Positions 25,884 to 38,076 of a DNA stretch of 64,000 nucleotides are shown here, piece by piece. This DNA is from Parascedosporium putredinis (Eukaryota; Ascomycota; Sordariomycetes; Microascales; Microascaceae): NCBI GenBank assembly GCA_949357655.1, contig CASHTG010000015.1, positions 1,488,001 to 1,552,000 on the forward strand. The letters run 5' to 3'. The stretch's first letter is position 1, and every line of letters begins with the position of its first letter. The position numbers and the translations under genes are program-made. The notes below the pieces were generated by a model. It saw nothing but the letters and a program-made list of their open reading frames with translations. It was not told the DNA's origin and did no database searches.

Positions 25884-28800
25884 ATGGCGAGTATGACGTC
25901 GAGTAAGTACCACATTTTGTACCTGTTCTCTTGTTAAACCATCCTCGATCTTCTGTCCCTCCACAGCCAAAAAAAAAAAAAATCAAATGAAGTGCCCCCT
26001 CCTTTCATCTATCCATTCTTCTCCTCCCGATAATCAAGAGCTCGAACCCCGGTTTTTCTTTTGTACAAGGAGGGAAGAAAAGTTTCTTTGATCCAAAACG
26101 ATCAAAATCCAAGACCTCCCCGCTCCATTCCTCCAGACTTGGTGGAACTTAAACACCACACTCTGTTGGCCCTTTCTTTGACCCTCTCTTTGGCACTCTC
26201 TGTCTTCGGCCCCTCTATGACTGTGGTACAAGCTGAAAGTGTGGAAACCGCCCGTTTTCTGTGCCACGGAAGCTGAAAGCATTCCGACTCAACCCATCCA
26301 ACACGAGCTGCCTACAATATTGCATAAATTACCTCAGTGCCCATCCTCGGCGTCCACTTACACTTTGACTCTGGCTAGATTCCTCTGCGGCGCATGCCAT
26401 CAAGCGCAAACCGATCCCTCGGCGAGATTCATCCCCTCCCCTCCCTTCACCTATCTCCCAGGAACAATTTCTTCGCCAAACGCCGTTGGCCCTCTCGACC
26501 TCCCTGAGCCTTCCGAGGGACAATTCCAACAACCGCTTATTGGTCTTGGCGCCAGTGTCCTTGGTCCAGTAGCCGAAATCTCTCAACCACAGTTGTCCCG
26601 CACTCCCCCGCCGCCGCCTCTTCCGCCCAAAGACCGTCGGCTGCCTTCAACTACCACAGTCCTAGATGCAGCGGACCTTAATCTCGATACAATGACGAGT
26701 TCAGGCCTATCCGAGAAGCGGAGTGTCTTGAGGCTGCCAAGCCCCATGCCTCCCTTCCTATCGAAATCGTCCCCAGCCGTCCAGAAAGAGACATCTCCCT
26801 CCCCATCTCCTCCTCTTGTTCCCGACACCCGCCCCGAGGAAACTCCAAAAACCTCAACCCATGTTTCATTTTCCCGAGCGACGGCGAGGAAGCTCACTTC
26901 AAGGCCGAACCCTAGACGAAAAGGAGTCAGAACGTACGGGACGTTTGGAGGCGACTGACCAACCGAGAATTCGCAGCATTTCGGCACAGCCATCGCCAGC
27001 TCGGGACAACCGCGTCCTCGTGAAGCCCTATGACGTCTCAGCCAGTGCCCAACGCTCTGAGCAAAGTCCACCCCGAAAGGCCGAGAAGCTACGGCGAAGT
27101 TTTCTTCCTGGCGGTAGATCACGGTCCAATTCTCATGACACTAGTAGCCGGCCGGTCGAGGCATGGGTTATTAGTCCCATGGGCTCGGAAAATTCCGGCA
27201 TAGAGTATAACACATCTTTGCTTGTAAAAGGGGAAAAGGTATGTGTATTAGTCTTCAATGTATCCCCTCGAGTTGGGAAGCTGCGAATGCGGACGCTAAC
27301 CTCGATTCTACAGGTGCCCGAGCTTTGGAATGACGCGGCGAACATCTGTGTTCATCTCTACCCGCTCGAGACAGGCCACGGGCCGTCTTTCAAAATCCCA
27401 AGCACGTCCATCGCGTCATCGCCCATCTTTACGGAACTCATCCAAAATACATTTGGCCTCGGGAAGGGACCCGGCGGCCGTCGCAATCGGCTGTCGGTAG
27501 AAGATGCGATGCAACTTCGGTCCGCAAGCCCTCCTACGCCCCAAGAGTCCGGCCCAGATGGTTCCCCTGAATATCACCTATACATCCCATCCCCGGCGGC
27601 CGGGAATCGGGACCCTCGTAACGCCGCGGCACAGTTAGAGCGGTTAATCTCAATTCGCAATCTTTTTGCTTTTTGACTGGCCAACCGCTCGTCGGAACCA
27701 GGGCGCAACCATCTCCTTTTGCAATTTTTATGGAAATTTCCAAGCTCTTGGAAGAGTTCGCTTTTACGAGCTACGATGGGCTGTCGTTTGGCCAAGAGGT
27801 GGACCTCTCGTTTGGCTTTTACATTCGCCAAATCGGCCTTGGGGACGTCCGCAACAGCCGCGAGAAGACGGTCGAGGCTCTCGTACTCGGGGAGAGAATG
27901 CGTTCGGCCGAGCTGTACAATGAAGCTTTTGCGCATGCTGTCGGAAAGTATTCCGCCATCGTCGACCTGAAATCCCAGCTATTTTCCATGGTTTCCGCCC
28001 AGACTCGCCAGCGTCTCGACAGGGCGCACTTGGATCTGCTCAACCGACAGCACAATGTGAATGTGCGCATTGAGCAATTCGATTTCCCTTCACTCTTCGC
28101 CGGTGTGGCCAATTCTACATCCATGACCGAGTTTCGAGCCGTTCGCTTCAAGCAGTGGAAAAATGCGTTTCTCCGCATGCGGCACTTCACACTTTCCTAC
28201 TACAAGTCTGTGTTCGGAAGCTGGCCGCCAAAGGCCAGCAGCAGGAAGAACCCCTTCTCGGAAAGTGGTCTCAATAGGCTCGTGCTCAAGGCGCTCTACT
28301 CAGATATGTGCGCCCTTTACGACTTGTTGGCTGACCGGCAGTCTCTGACACCCAGGGTTATTGACCAAGGGCTTTTCGAGATGCAGGAGGGAGATGACCC
28401 CGTCATCACAGCCTTGAGGCGCATGCTCTCCGAGTTTGACAACTCTTCTCCACCCGTGCTCCCCCATACCCTTTGATGTGCCGATGCTCCCAACCATGAC
28501 ATCTATCCTGGAAACCTACGACAAGATGACCCCCAAGGAGCAGTCCAAGTTTGACAAGAAGGTCAAAGGCAACGAATTGACGCTGGTTCTCGAAAAGTCG
28601 TATGACTATCAAACCAACACCCTTAACCACCGCAATCCCTTCCTCGCCGAGTTTAAGGAGTTCGAGGCAAAGGAGGGCAAGGGAAAGTCGGCTGCCGATT
28701 TGGTAGACCAGAGGGTAGGCTATTGGCTGTTCATGTACGTCGTGGTTCAGTCATTGCCTATCCTGGTTATCGACGCCCCAGGCCTGATGTTTACCGAGGG

Positions 28801-29532
28801 CGTCGAGTATTTCCTCTGTGAACCCCCATGGGCAACCCTCCTTGGGCCGAGGATGGCAGCCAGGTTCGCAAGTTGTGGTATGAAGTATCGGGCGGCGCCG
28901 GATACGTTGAGCTATCGGCGGACGCCGTCTTGTTCAGCGTAGAGGCCATACATCACCGGAGTCATTGCTGGCTCTCTGCCAAGCTATGGGAGGCTGGAGC
29001 CCGTGATGGACATCTCTCTCTTGTTTCGTCCGCACTAGCGGATGAAGGCTTCAACTCTTCACCGGCGGCGGTTGCCGCTCTAGCGATGGGGCCAAGGGCT
29101 GGAACTCCTTCGACTTTAAGCATCGATACGTCACCCTCACCAGGCATGGCCGGTTCTCCTGTTATCCGCCCTCGAAACCAATCGCCTGGCCCGCGACAGC
29201 TCCCCGTACGAAATGTAAACCCCAGCCATCGGTCCAGCATCGCGTTTGGTATCGAGCCCGTCTTTGACCTTCCAGATGGCCTGTTTCTCCCTGGGGACCG
29301 CAGCTCGCGGATAGTGAGCCACGACAGAGGCAGCTCTGCAAACCTAGCCGGGCCTAGTGGTTTCCACAGCCACCGGAGCTCGTCGGTCGGCAACTTGTCG
29401 GCCTTGTCTAGTGTCCACAACTCGGTCACCGGCCCCGAATCTCCCCTTGGACAGGGAGGAGCCACATTCGATGACATCCTTGGGAAGGATGACGATAAAA
29501 AGAAGAAGCGGAAGACATTTTTCTTTGCTTAG
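25884..29532 (+). CDS. Large conserved fungal protein, DUF8004-like
   Basis: The first exon is short (25884-25902, MASMTS) and ends at GTAAGT. The next exon most simply starts at 26462 after CTCCCAG, which gives 1006 residues; an alternative acceptor before 26240 also keeps phase and adds 74 residues. A 75-nt intron lies at 27239-27313. Six missing bases must be restored: C near 26858-26860, C at 26910-26912, T at 27670-27674, two C at 28461-28465 and C at 28823-28827. The N-terminal third is Pro/Ser-rich and disordered. The central part has GIEYNTSLLVKGEK, SREKTVEALVLGERMR, RIEQFDFPSLFAGVANST, SYYKSVFGSWPPKA and ALYSDMCALYDLLADR, then YWLFMYVVVQSLPILVIDAP and HHRSHCWLSAKLWEAG. I recall this arrangement as the DUF8004 family of filamentous fungi. 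The tail is Ser-rich and ends in a lysine cluster (KKKKRK). Molecular role unknown. Confidence 0.8.
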
Positions 29533-30370
29533 ACGACAAGCTAATCAATTCCGATACGCCTTTTTCAGCCCTCGATCTAGTAGCTTATTGCGCTTCTCTC
29601 CCTCTCTTGGTTTTAGCTATCGCCACACAACTCTTTCAATGAGCGCGTCGCTTAATGATCGATGAACCCCAGAATCGCGCGACAACTCACTCTGCATCTG
29701 ATGCATCAGTGTCAAATTGCCTCCTTTCGCTCACCTGCTATTACGACAACTGATTTCTTCTATTCTTGTCCTGGTCCTTCAGCTGTTTTTTTGCTTCTTT
29801 TTTTCCCCCGGTTTCTTGTTTTCATCTTGGGAGTTTGGAGCAATGACGGCATAAAAGCGTAAAGATCCCACAAAATCTCGACACAGCACATTGGAGCCTT
29901 TCATGATTTGTATGGCCTGTTTCTGTTATTTGGCTTTTTCTCTCTCTTTAGCATTCAAATGGGCACATGCATATGTGGTTTGGCATTGTTGCTCTTAGAC
30001 TTGTGTTTTGTTTTTTTAGTTCCATTCGATGGTCTTCATAGAGCCTCTAGTTTCTTGTTTTACATGTACCTTTTGAGACACAGACTTCAACCCAGTGCTT
30101 CCTCTCAACTAAGAAGAGTTCTTGACCTAAAGGATAATTGAGCTGTATGGACAGCATTTGAACCATTATTGATATATTTTTTTCTTTTTCGGCTATTGAA
30201 CCGATACAACTGTATCTTAACACCAAAGAGAAATAGATACTCCTGAACTCCTCAACTTCCAATCCAATAAGTACAAGGTATATGTGAAAGTAAGGCCCGA
30301 GGGCTAAAGGGATATACATGTAGTTCTGTTTCTTGTAAACTAATCGCTGCTCCCGAACTCTGCTGCTAGA
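29533..30370. other. AT-rich spacer between convergent genes
   Basis: T-rich sequence separates the convergent DUF8004-like and RAD17 3' ends and probably contains both untranslated regions. No gene was seen. Confidence 0.65.
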
Positions 30371-33043
30371 CTAGTCGTAATCGGACTCAATATCGTCGTC
30401 ACTCAGGACTAACTTCTGAACCTGTAGGCCTGCCACGGCAGATGACAGCCCACCAGCTCCTACACCTCGCACCCGAATTCTGGCCGGGGCCTTCTTTTCG
30501 GCGATGCATCTTCGGTTGGGCGATCCGTGGCCCACGTTTCTCCGGTGGCGCCGTCACCCTCTTCCACATCGTCGACAAGGCTCTCGTCCTCCGGCGCTGT
30601 GCCTATGCCACGGAAAGATACAATCTTTTCGAGATCACGCTGTGCTAGCGTCGTCTTCCTCCGAGCTCGGCCAATGAGTGCCATGTACGGTAACCTCTCG
30701 AGAAGGAGTTCACAGCGGGCTGCGCTACCCAAGGAGAGGAGAGGGGCGGCGGCCTCATTCCCGGGACCCTTGGAATTCTGGTGATCAGCTTTCTCCTTAG
30801 TAGGGAGCTGGTGATGATTGCGAGCGGCACGGAGGAAAAGGCTGGCCCCATCTGTGAGGGATCGGGATTTCTGCAGCTGGTGGTCCTCGCCGTTGAGCAA
30901 CTTAGTAGACCAACAATCTACAAGACCTTCCATTTCCTCTTTTGCGCGCCAGAGCTTGAGGCTAGTCGGGTAGAACATCTTGAACGAATCCTGGCTCCTC
31001 CCCGCCCCCGATGCTATTCTTTTGACGGGGTGAGGGAGGGCGAAGAGCATGCCGCGGACAGCGACTTGGAAGGCCATCTCGTCCTGCCGAACAATGTGGC
31101 TGCCAGTGTCCCTGCCAAAAATGCCAAACGCGCCTCTGCCACCAAAAGGAATCCCGGGATGGACAAAGGAGATCGCTGTCCGACAACGCGTCGATACAGC
31201 CGTTGACATAATCGAGGGGATCTTTGTTTTCTCCAGGGCATGAGGAGTCACATGACAAGGCGTAATTCTCATGGAGCGCAGAGATGAATGTGGCAGTGTC
31301 CGACCCTATTTCGTCAATCAGGCTATCCACCGCAACCTGGGATCGTTTTGGGCGTGCGTGGTGCCGAAGGAAGGACGGCAGTGCCTCCACTTGGCTGCTG
31401 GCCAAAGGCTCGTCCCTCTTATTGTAGACGACCTTGCCAACAGCGTGGAATATTCCTAAGCTAGCCTCTCGTTGCGTAATCTGCTCTAAGCTCTCTGACT
31501 CCCCACGCGTCAAAACGATTCCGCTCTTAGCTCCGCGTTTCGGTTTTGTAAACGAAATTTTGGCACCCCAGTCGGCATCCTGGTCCCCTTTGAGGCATAA
31601 AAATTCAAGGGATGAGATGGCGCTTCGGATATCGCCAATGTCTCCAAGACGCTTGAGCACTTCTGGGCCGGGTGTTCGGCGCCGTCCCGATTTCCTAGCT
31701 TCTTTCAGCACGACCAACTCTAGGGCTTTGGATAGAAGGGAGGGGGCGATGGCATTGAACTCAATCAGCCCAGTGCCCGGGTGCCGCATTATCTCCGGGC
31801 CTAACAGACGATGTGCCGTGAAGCTATCAGCCGAAGATGACGTGGTCGTAAGCAGCGTTTCGAAACAACCAGTATAACTGGGGTCACAGGTTGTTGGTTT
31901 GGCCGAGAAAAGTCGGCCGCAGAAGGCGTATTCTCGTTGAGGTATGATAAGAGAGCGTTTCTGAAGCTAGTTAAGGCGGTAGAAGACCGCGTAAAGGTAT
32001 TGGGGAATTCTTCGATAAGTATCAGCCGCCGTAGATTAGCAGACCTTGGATGGGTTGCCGGCGCTTGGTTCTCAGGCCCGGCAGCCTCGAGCTCAAGGCC
32101 ACCGAATTTGCCGCCCAGGCCAAGGAAGGCTTCAAACTGAGCAGAGGGTGACTGCATGCCAGGGACAAAGCTCCCAAGGGGGCTCTTCCACTCGAGCAGT
32201 TCGCAGCCCAGGTCTTCGGCAAGTAGGTTTACTGTCGTTGTCTTGCCGGTGCCGGCGGCTCCCTTGAGGAGGAGAATGCGTTGCCTCAGCTGACCGCTAA
32301 GGACCCCTTCTATCCAGCGGCGAACGTCGGCCACCTTCTTCTTATGCACGGCTAGTTCGTCGAGGGTAAGCGGCCTGAACCGCTCCGACCATGGGCGAAG
32401 GTCATCGTCTGCGCCGCGTAGACGGGCGGGTTTAGGCGGTCTCACGAACATCTGGGTCGGATTCGGAGTCGAGCTGATGGAAGTTTTCTGGGTGTCGCCC
32501 CAAAGGCGTTTTTCGCCTTCTCCCCGACGATGGAGGAGACGTGCGCCTTTCGATACGAAACATCGTCCTCGTCAGAAATGGGATCAGCCGTAATTTCGTC
32601 CAAGGGCTCCGTCTTGGCCTGAGCCTGGGCTGTGGCGGCAGAAGACTGGGATTTTGAACCTGCTTGGAGAAGAGCGTGAGGAGGTCGGCCGTTCTCCCCT
32701 TCTCCTCGATCTTTGTCTTCTTTTGGGATCGGCGCTTCTCGGGGCTCGCAGATGGACTCGCATTCGCACCGTTCTTACTCTAAGAAATTCATGTTTGCAT
32801 TAATACATATATCCAGAAGCACACATATCTCCCTAGGTAGGACCGGTGAATATTTACGCTCAAGGCGCCTCTTGTCCCTTTCTTGGCCGGGCTAGGGGAC
32901 GCAGTGATGGCACGACTGGAGGAACCCGGTTTGGCGGGGGACGAGTTGAGAAATCGAGTCAAAACATTGTCTTGTGGCCGATCTGGCTCTTCATCGGAGG
33001 TCTCGACAACATTCTTCCTTCGCCGCTTCGCCGGCGGCGCCAT
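30371..33043 (-). CDS. RAD17: Checkpoint clamp-loader large subunit Rad17/Rad24
   Basis: Exon 1 is 33043-32858 and exon 2 is 32779-30371, separated by a 78-nt GTAAAT...CTTAG intron. Exon 2 is broken at five places: a missing G near 32660, A at 32509-32513 (T5 on the plus strand), G near 31860, two T near 31144-31147 and A at 30495-30498. Restoring six bases gives 866 residues in one frame. Domains in order are a basic N-terminus (MAPPAKRRRKN), RTADLLTLFSKQ resembling a PCNA/clamp-interaction peptide, the pre-AAA segment WSERFRPLTLDELAVHKKKV, Walker A GAAGTGKT at about residues 236-243 and Walker B LILIEEFPN. These are followed by SSADSFTAHRLLGPEIM, RKSGRRRTPGPEVLKRLGDI and SFLRHHARPKRS. The tail is acidic, KLVLSDDDIESDYD. 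Rad17 with RFC2-5 loads the 9-1-1 clamp at damaged DNA to activate the ATR/Mec1 checkpoint. Confidence 0.9.
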
Positions 33044-33874
33044 TGAGTGGGAAGAGGGCGCCCGACTAGAGGGAAGTCATGGATTGAGTCGATAAGAAGT
33101 ACGCGACGGTTAGTGAGTTGAGAATCGTGGGGAGGCGGGATGGACAATTCGATTCGGGGATGGCGCTATTGAGATGGGTCAGTTTTGAAGGGTACCGGCG
33201 TTGAGCGGGAACTCGGCAGATGCTGCTGTTGACAATCTTCGACGAGCCGAGTGTGGATGATAAAAGATCAAGGAGTGGGCAGGTGGGCTCGATAATAAGT
33301 TAGTTACCGTTGTTTACGTGGTTGCGTGGGGATCATCAGCACAGTGGGACCATCATTTTCAGCCTTGCTGATAGGGCGGAGCTTTACTGTGGATAACAGG
33401 GCGACACCACCTTAAGTGCTCCTTCTCCAGATCAATTCCATTCAATTCTTGAGGGTCCTTCAATTCTAACGGCTATTCATTGGCTCTAAATTTAGTCTGC
33501 CTCCCAGCATTACATCTCGTCCTCCCACCCTAAGCGCTAATAATCACCATCGTGCTATCACATGAACGTACCAAATTGATTCCATCAACCCTTCCTCAAT
33601 TCAGAGGACAGCCACCGAAATTATGAACGGAGGAATGAATTGAGATGACGAGAACACAGCTCTAGAACGGGGCTTTCTTCTCCTACCATCCCCCCTTTGC
33701 TCCCTATCTATTGCTTCTCAACAACTCTCTGGATAGTCAAACTCTGACTATTCCGCCCCTACCTCGGATAGGTGCGCTCAGCACCGTAAATGGTGCCATC
33801 GCCAACCGCCCTCGGGACAGGCACCCAATTCCATGCAGAACAGACTCTGATATGGTGTCATCGGCCCTCTCAAG
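33044..33874. other. RAD17 promoter and spacer
   Basis: This lies between the RAD17 start and the 3' end of the next leftward gene. No gene was seen. It presumably carries the RAD17 promoter. Confidence 0.6.
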
Positions 33875-35370
33875 TTATTGCGTGAAGTTCCAGCCGTGGA
33901 AGTCGTCGACAAACCGAACGGCGGCTGCAAGATGGCGCTCGTGGACATCGCCCCATGTTTGAGCTACCCCTTTTATAGCACGGACAGCTAAAAATAGTGC
34001 TTTGTTAGCAAGCCAGGATGGAAAGTGCTAAAGATCACCCCAACAGCTTCATCTCCCAGCTCCTCCTCCTCCTCCTTCTACCTAGTCATGTTTTGCATTT
34101 TTTTACGAGTGGAGAAAGGGTTATAAGACGAACCTTCAACGAAATGGGCATCTGCAGACCATGGCGAAACGAGGGCCTGATGCTCGACATAAGTCCAGTG
34201 TCTACCTTTCAGGATTGCGGACGGATCGACGTAGTCGGGATCAATCTCAGGCCGAAGGAGCGAGATATATATGGCCAACGTATAAAGGACCCAACCGCGG
34301 ACCAATATGGCGTGGAATTTCTCGGGGATGAGCGGGAGCAATACCCTTATAGCATGACTAGTAGTGAGGACATGGACCAAGAGATAGTTGTAGCTATGCG
34401 TTCCGGGAGCAACCGTTGCTACAAGAAGGGACACTGCAGTCGCTTGACACTCTTCGAACTGCTGTTCGGGATCCTTGATTTCCCAAGCATTCCAGTACTC
34501 CATTACCAAGCTCTCGTGGTTCTCGAAAAGCTGGTCAATATTCTCAAGTCGCCGCGTAGGAAACAGATCTTTGAAGCGAGAATCCGCCCTTACTTTCTCT
34601 AAAAGTTCAGCAAGGGAATAGGTTGAAAAGGAGGATGGCTGCGTATAACTCGGGTTGTCCAGATACTTGTGGAAGTAGTTCAACTGCACAGCGGACATCG
34701 TTAGAGCCTCGATTGCAAGCTCCTTCGAATTGACCTCGTAAGCATAGCCAAAATGGATCAAGGGGTGCCCAACTAAAGGTCATGTGGTTAGCAGTGAGCT
34801 AGACGTTTTAATTCCGCCGGACAAGACAAGAAATTGGATATATAAGTGAGGGAAAATGTGCGCGTCATAGGACTTACGACCTCCAAAGAGTCCGCTGATC
34901 AGCGGCCTCTTATCTTGGAACATATAATTCTCCAAGAGCTTCTTCCAGTCATAGGAGAAACGCATCACCAGCTGATCCTCGAAGAAGTCCACAAACGCCC
35001 GCTGGTAAGTTCCATCGCCCAAGTACTCAACCCAGTCATCCTCTGTGATTTCACAGGGAGATTCCGACCACGGCTCAAGCTCGCCTATTTGTTTTTCGTA
35101 GAGCGTCCGGAGCTGGTCCTCATTCGCACCGAGAAGGTAAGCTGAGGTAAGGATATAAGCGTTGTGGTTGTGAAACCGGAGGTCATGGTAGAGGATGGAG
35201 TAATTAGCATGATTTGCCTTGATTAGATGCTTGAGCCTCCGCGCACGACGGTCCGGGTTCGTCTCAATGTTGTGAGTCTCGGGAGGAGACAAGTCAAAGA
35301 CTTGGTCCGCCGGGGTATGAGAGCTCACCAGCCGGTTGACCACGGGGATATATGAGAGGAACGAAGACAT
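33875..35370 (-). CDS. Questin oxidase-like protein (DUF4243 family)
   Basis: Three exons, 35370-34878, 34772-34134 and 33987-33875, with introns of 105 and 146 nt, give 414 residues. No frameshift is needed. The N-terminal conserved block has LIKANHANYSILYHDLRFHN, ending in a His-rich segment, then NHNAYILTSAYLLGA and ITEDDWVEYLGDGTYQRAFV followed by FFEDQL. After intron 1 comes GHPLIHFGYAYEVNSKELAIE. The last exon adds GVAQTWGDVHERHLAAAVRF and ends DDFHGWNF. These are hallmarks of the questin oxidase/AflY-like family, which includes Baeyer-Villiger-type enzymes acting on anthraquinones such as questin. There is no polyketide synthase or other tailoring enzyme nearby, so a secondary-metabolite role cannot be inferred from context. 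The start at 35370 is the first ATG; the open frame upstream lacks one. Confidence 0.85.
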
Positions 35371-36233
35371 GGTTATCAGCGCCAACTAGGTGAGCAGCCG
35401 TCACAGCGTTGCTCTCTGCTAAAGAAAGGAGCGCGAATGAGGGGTGTTGTTAGTTGAATGTGGATTGATTTGATGTCAGGCGACAAGGTTGGGATCTGCA
35501 GCGATTTTATGGGCGCCGACAGAACCCAAAATCGTGAAATGATGAACTGATCAGATCAATCTGTAAGTGCAATGAGTGAGTGGCTCCCCCTGGTTTACTT
35601 GTCTTGCTTCGGCTGGTTCAAGTAAAGAATTAAAGTTTCTTGAATGTGGCACATGGGCTTGTCTGAGATATAATATGGCCCAAGTCTCTTCCCCTGTTCA
35701 GATATGGAATTGCGGGATAGAAGGAAGAGCAGGTTCCTGTCGACGTAGTGTAAAAATGCGACAAGGACGAATGGATCGGATCTGAGAGTTGTGTTCCGAT
35801 TCTGCCCCTCGCTGAGAGACGTCACTCAGTCGTCCCACCCAACGCTCAACAAACTAATGAGCTCCCATCGATGGAGGTACGAGGTACCTTTTAACGGGGC
35901 CAGTCATCGGCCACGCTTGACCGTTTCGAGCAACAGGGAACAGATGAAGATTCCCTCCGCTAAAAGAAGGCACAGTTATTATTACACTAGCAAACTAGGC
36001 CGCGACTGTGCCTGGCCGGCTTGACTGTTGACTGTCCGACTGTGTACCTCTCGCGTCGCATTGATCATGGATCTACTGAGTAATGGATGTTTTCCCACAG
36101 ATTTTCCGACCCTTCGATCGACCAACTATTAATTCAGTCAACACTACGCACCTTGCGCAGCATGCACGCCGCAAGTCTTTTCCCTCCCTCATAACCCAGG
36201 CAGCGCGGCGGAAGCGCGCCATCAAATTATACC
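35371..36233. other. Divergent promoter region
   Basis: This is shared upstream DNA of the questin-oxidase-like gene (-) and the UBE3D-like gene (+). It contains CTGATCAGATCAATCTG near 35545-35562 and no coding sequence that I can support. Confidence 0.6.
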
Positions 36234-37726
36234 ATGGTCCCAACTATATATTCCGAGTTGCTTCTCAACCTCCGCCAAGTCTCCGTTGTTGTGTCGCTGC
36301 CCTCTGACCTTGACTCCTCAACTAAGGCCGAGGTATTCGAGATTGGAACCCGCATTGGAATCCATCATGGCAGCGATTCCCGAGATCTTCGCCTGCCGGG
36401 AGCTGTTGGAGTATCCGGGCGCTTGCCTATCGCGAGACCTTCCAACACCCCAAGGCTGCTATCGTGGAAGTTTCCGTTGAGCCAGTCGCATCCGTCTCAC
36501 AATCTCTTGGGCCACGACCCATATCCTTCTCTGCCTTGGACATCGGTTGATCTACGTCCTCAGTCAGCCATTCTCTGTCGCCATTGTAAGGCGACCTTTG
36601 TCCCCGCCGGGATCATCACCGTTTGGAAAGATCTGCCAAGCGAAAATTGGGCGGAGATGATGGAATTCTGGCATTGCCATAAGCCCGATCCCGAGAATAC
36701 CGAAGCTCATGACACTGATCATCTCACCAACCGAGGCTACGGGGCAAGTGCCTCTATATCAGCCCAGGCAGCGATTGGATTCGTGGATCTCGCATCCTTC
36801 CTCGTACTCGATTCCGATACGACTAATCTCAAGGTAGGAAATATCCCACGTTTAGTCTATTTGGTGATATAATCTCGTTTCGCTAGCGCTTATAGGGGTG
36901 CAAGAAGGTGGCCGAGCCAGCTATATATGCGCCTCAGTGGCTTGGTCACCGATACAACACCCCAAAAGTAAACAACCTCGCTGCCATGCTTTTTCGCTTC
37001 ATGCGAACCATCTCCTTGATGGGCTTTGGCCGACTCTCCTGTAAACCGCGCACTTCTGAGGTATGGCGTGCTTGGGGAACAACGAGAGGACATTTCTAGC
37101 ATTGCTAGCGGCAGTGGTTCGCACAACCTAACTTACTCCTTGAACAGTCTCGCGATAGCTCGCATCCTCGGGGTCTCCATAACGTCACCTGCGCCAAGTG
37201 TGACATGGATGTTGGAGTGCTGAGCACCGAGCGACACTCGATCAGCCTATTTAAATGGCAAGCTACTTGTGAAACCATGACACATTCAAGAGCGCCAACC
37301 GCCCCAGAGTGCCTCGCAGCCACCCTGCTAGCATCATTTTCACGTTCAGGCTCCGCCAAGGCAGTTGTTCTGCCCATCTTCTACGAGAGTCCTGTGGAAG
37401 TCAAGAGTGGTGATATTCGACCGCCGCACGCCGAGCAGGTGCTACATCTATGGATGCTAAATACCAGCATATCCTACTCTTCAAGCGAGGAGGCGGAAGG
37501 TCCCAAAAACGCCATCAAACTATTGTACAGGATAATCGACCGCGATACGGCTGATAAACTTACAGAACCCGTGACCTCTGATATCCAAGATCTGAGCTTC
37601 GCTAGGGATGCCTTGGATCAATCAATAAGCTATCTTGACCAAAGTAATCTACTCTTACCAGAGGATCAGAGACGGTACAACGGCTTCAAAGTCGGCCTAT
37701 TGATCAAGTATAGCGATAAAAATTAG
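36234..37726 (+). CDS. UBE3D-like E2-binding (HECT-like) ubiquitin ligase
   Basis: Exons 36234-36833, 36896-37060 and 37148-37726 are separated by 62- and 87-nt introns and give 447 residues in an intact frame. The start has IYSELLLNLRQVSVVVSLPS, typical of the fungal ubiquitin-conjugating-enzyme E2-binding family. Residues about 113-150 carry LCRHCKATFVPAG followed by WKDLPSENWAEMMEFWHCHK, then RGYGASASISAQ and IGFVDLASFLV. The third exon supplies a second Cys pair, VTCAKCDMDVGV (C270, C273), which with C115/C118 could form a split zinc site, and then HSISLFKWQ. The C-terminus has AVVLPIFYESPVEVK and a strand-rich module. Human UBE3D (formerly E2C-binding protein) is the best characterised relative. 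E2 specificity and targets here are unknown. Confidence 0.82.
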
Positions 37727-38076
37727 AATACTAAAATTGGATGAATCTATAAGATGGCCGTAGAGGCTGAAATCGTCCTGTTGGTATTAGGCAATGAGCG
37801 AGAGGTGATGTTCAGCGAACGTGTTTTGTGGGTTTGCCCGACAGCTGCATCGGACTGCCGACAGCTGCCCTTTGAGAAGCGTCAAGTCGCAATGAGAAAT
37901 AGGCTGATAGGCAACTTCAAGGAGTGAGGGATCGTTGCTTGACTTTCATCTTCCCCCTCCTCTAACATACCCTATATGCCCTATATGCCATCAGTGCACG
38001 ACACTAAGTTCCCAGGCGCAATATGTTTCCCTACTAGTGTGCCGTGTAAGAATGAATCGATAAGCTGCCTCTTGCC
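37727..38076. other. Short intergenic spacer
   Basis: This lies between two co-oriented genes. No gene was seen. It presumably includes the promoter of the downstream ATPase gene. Confidence 0.6.
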
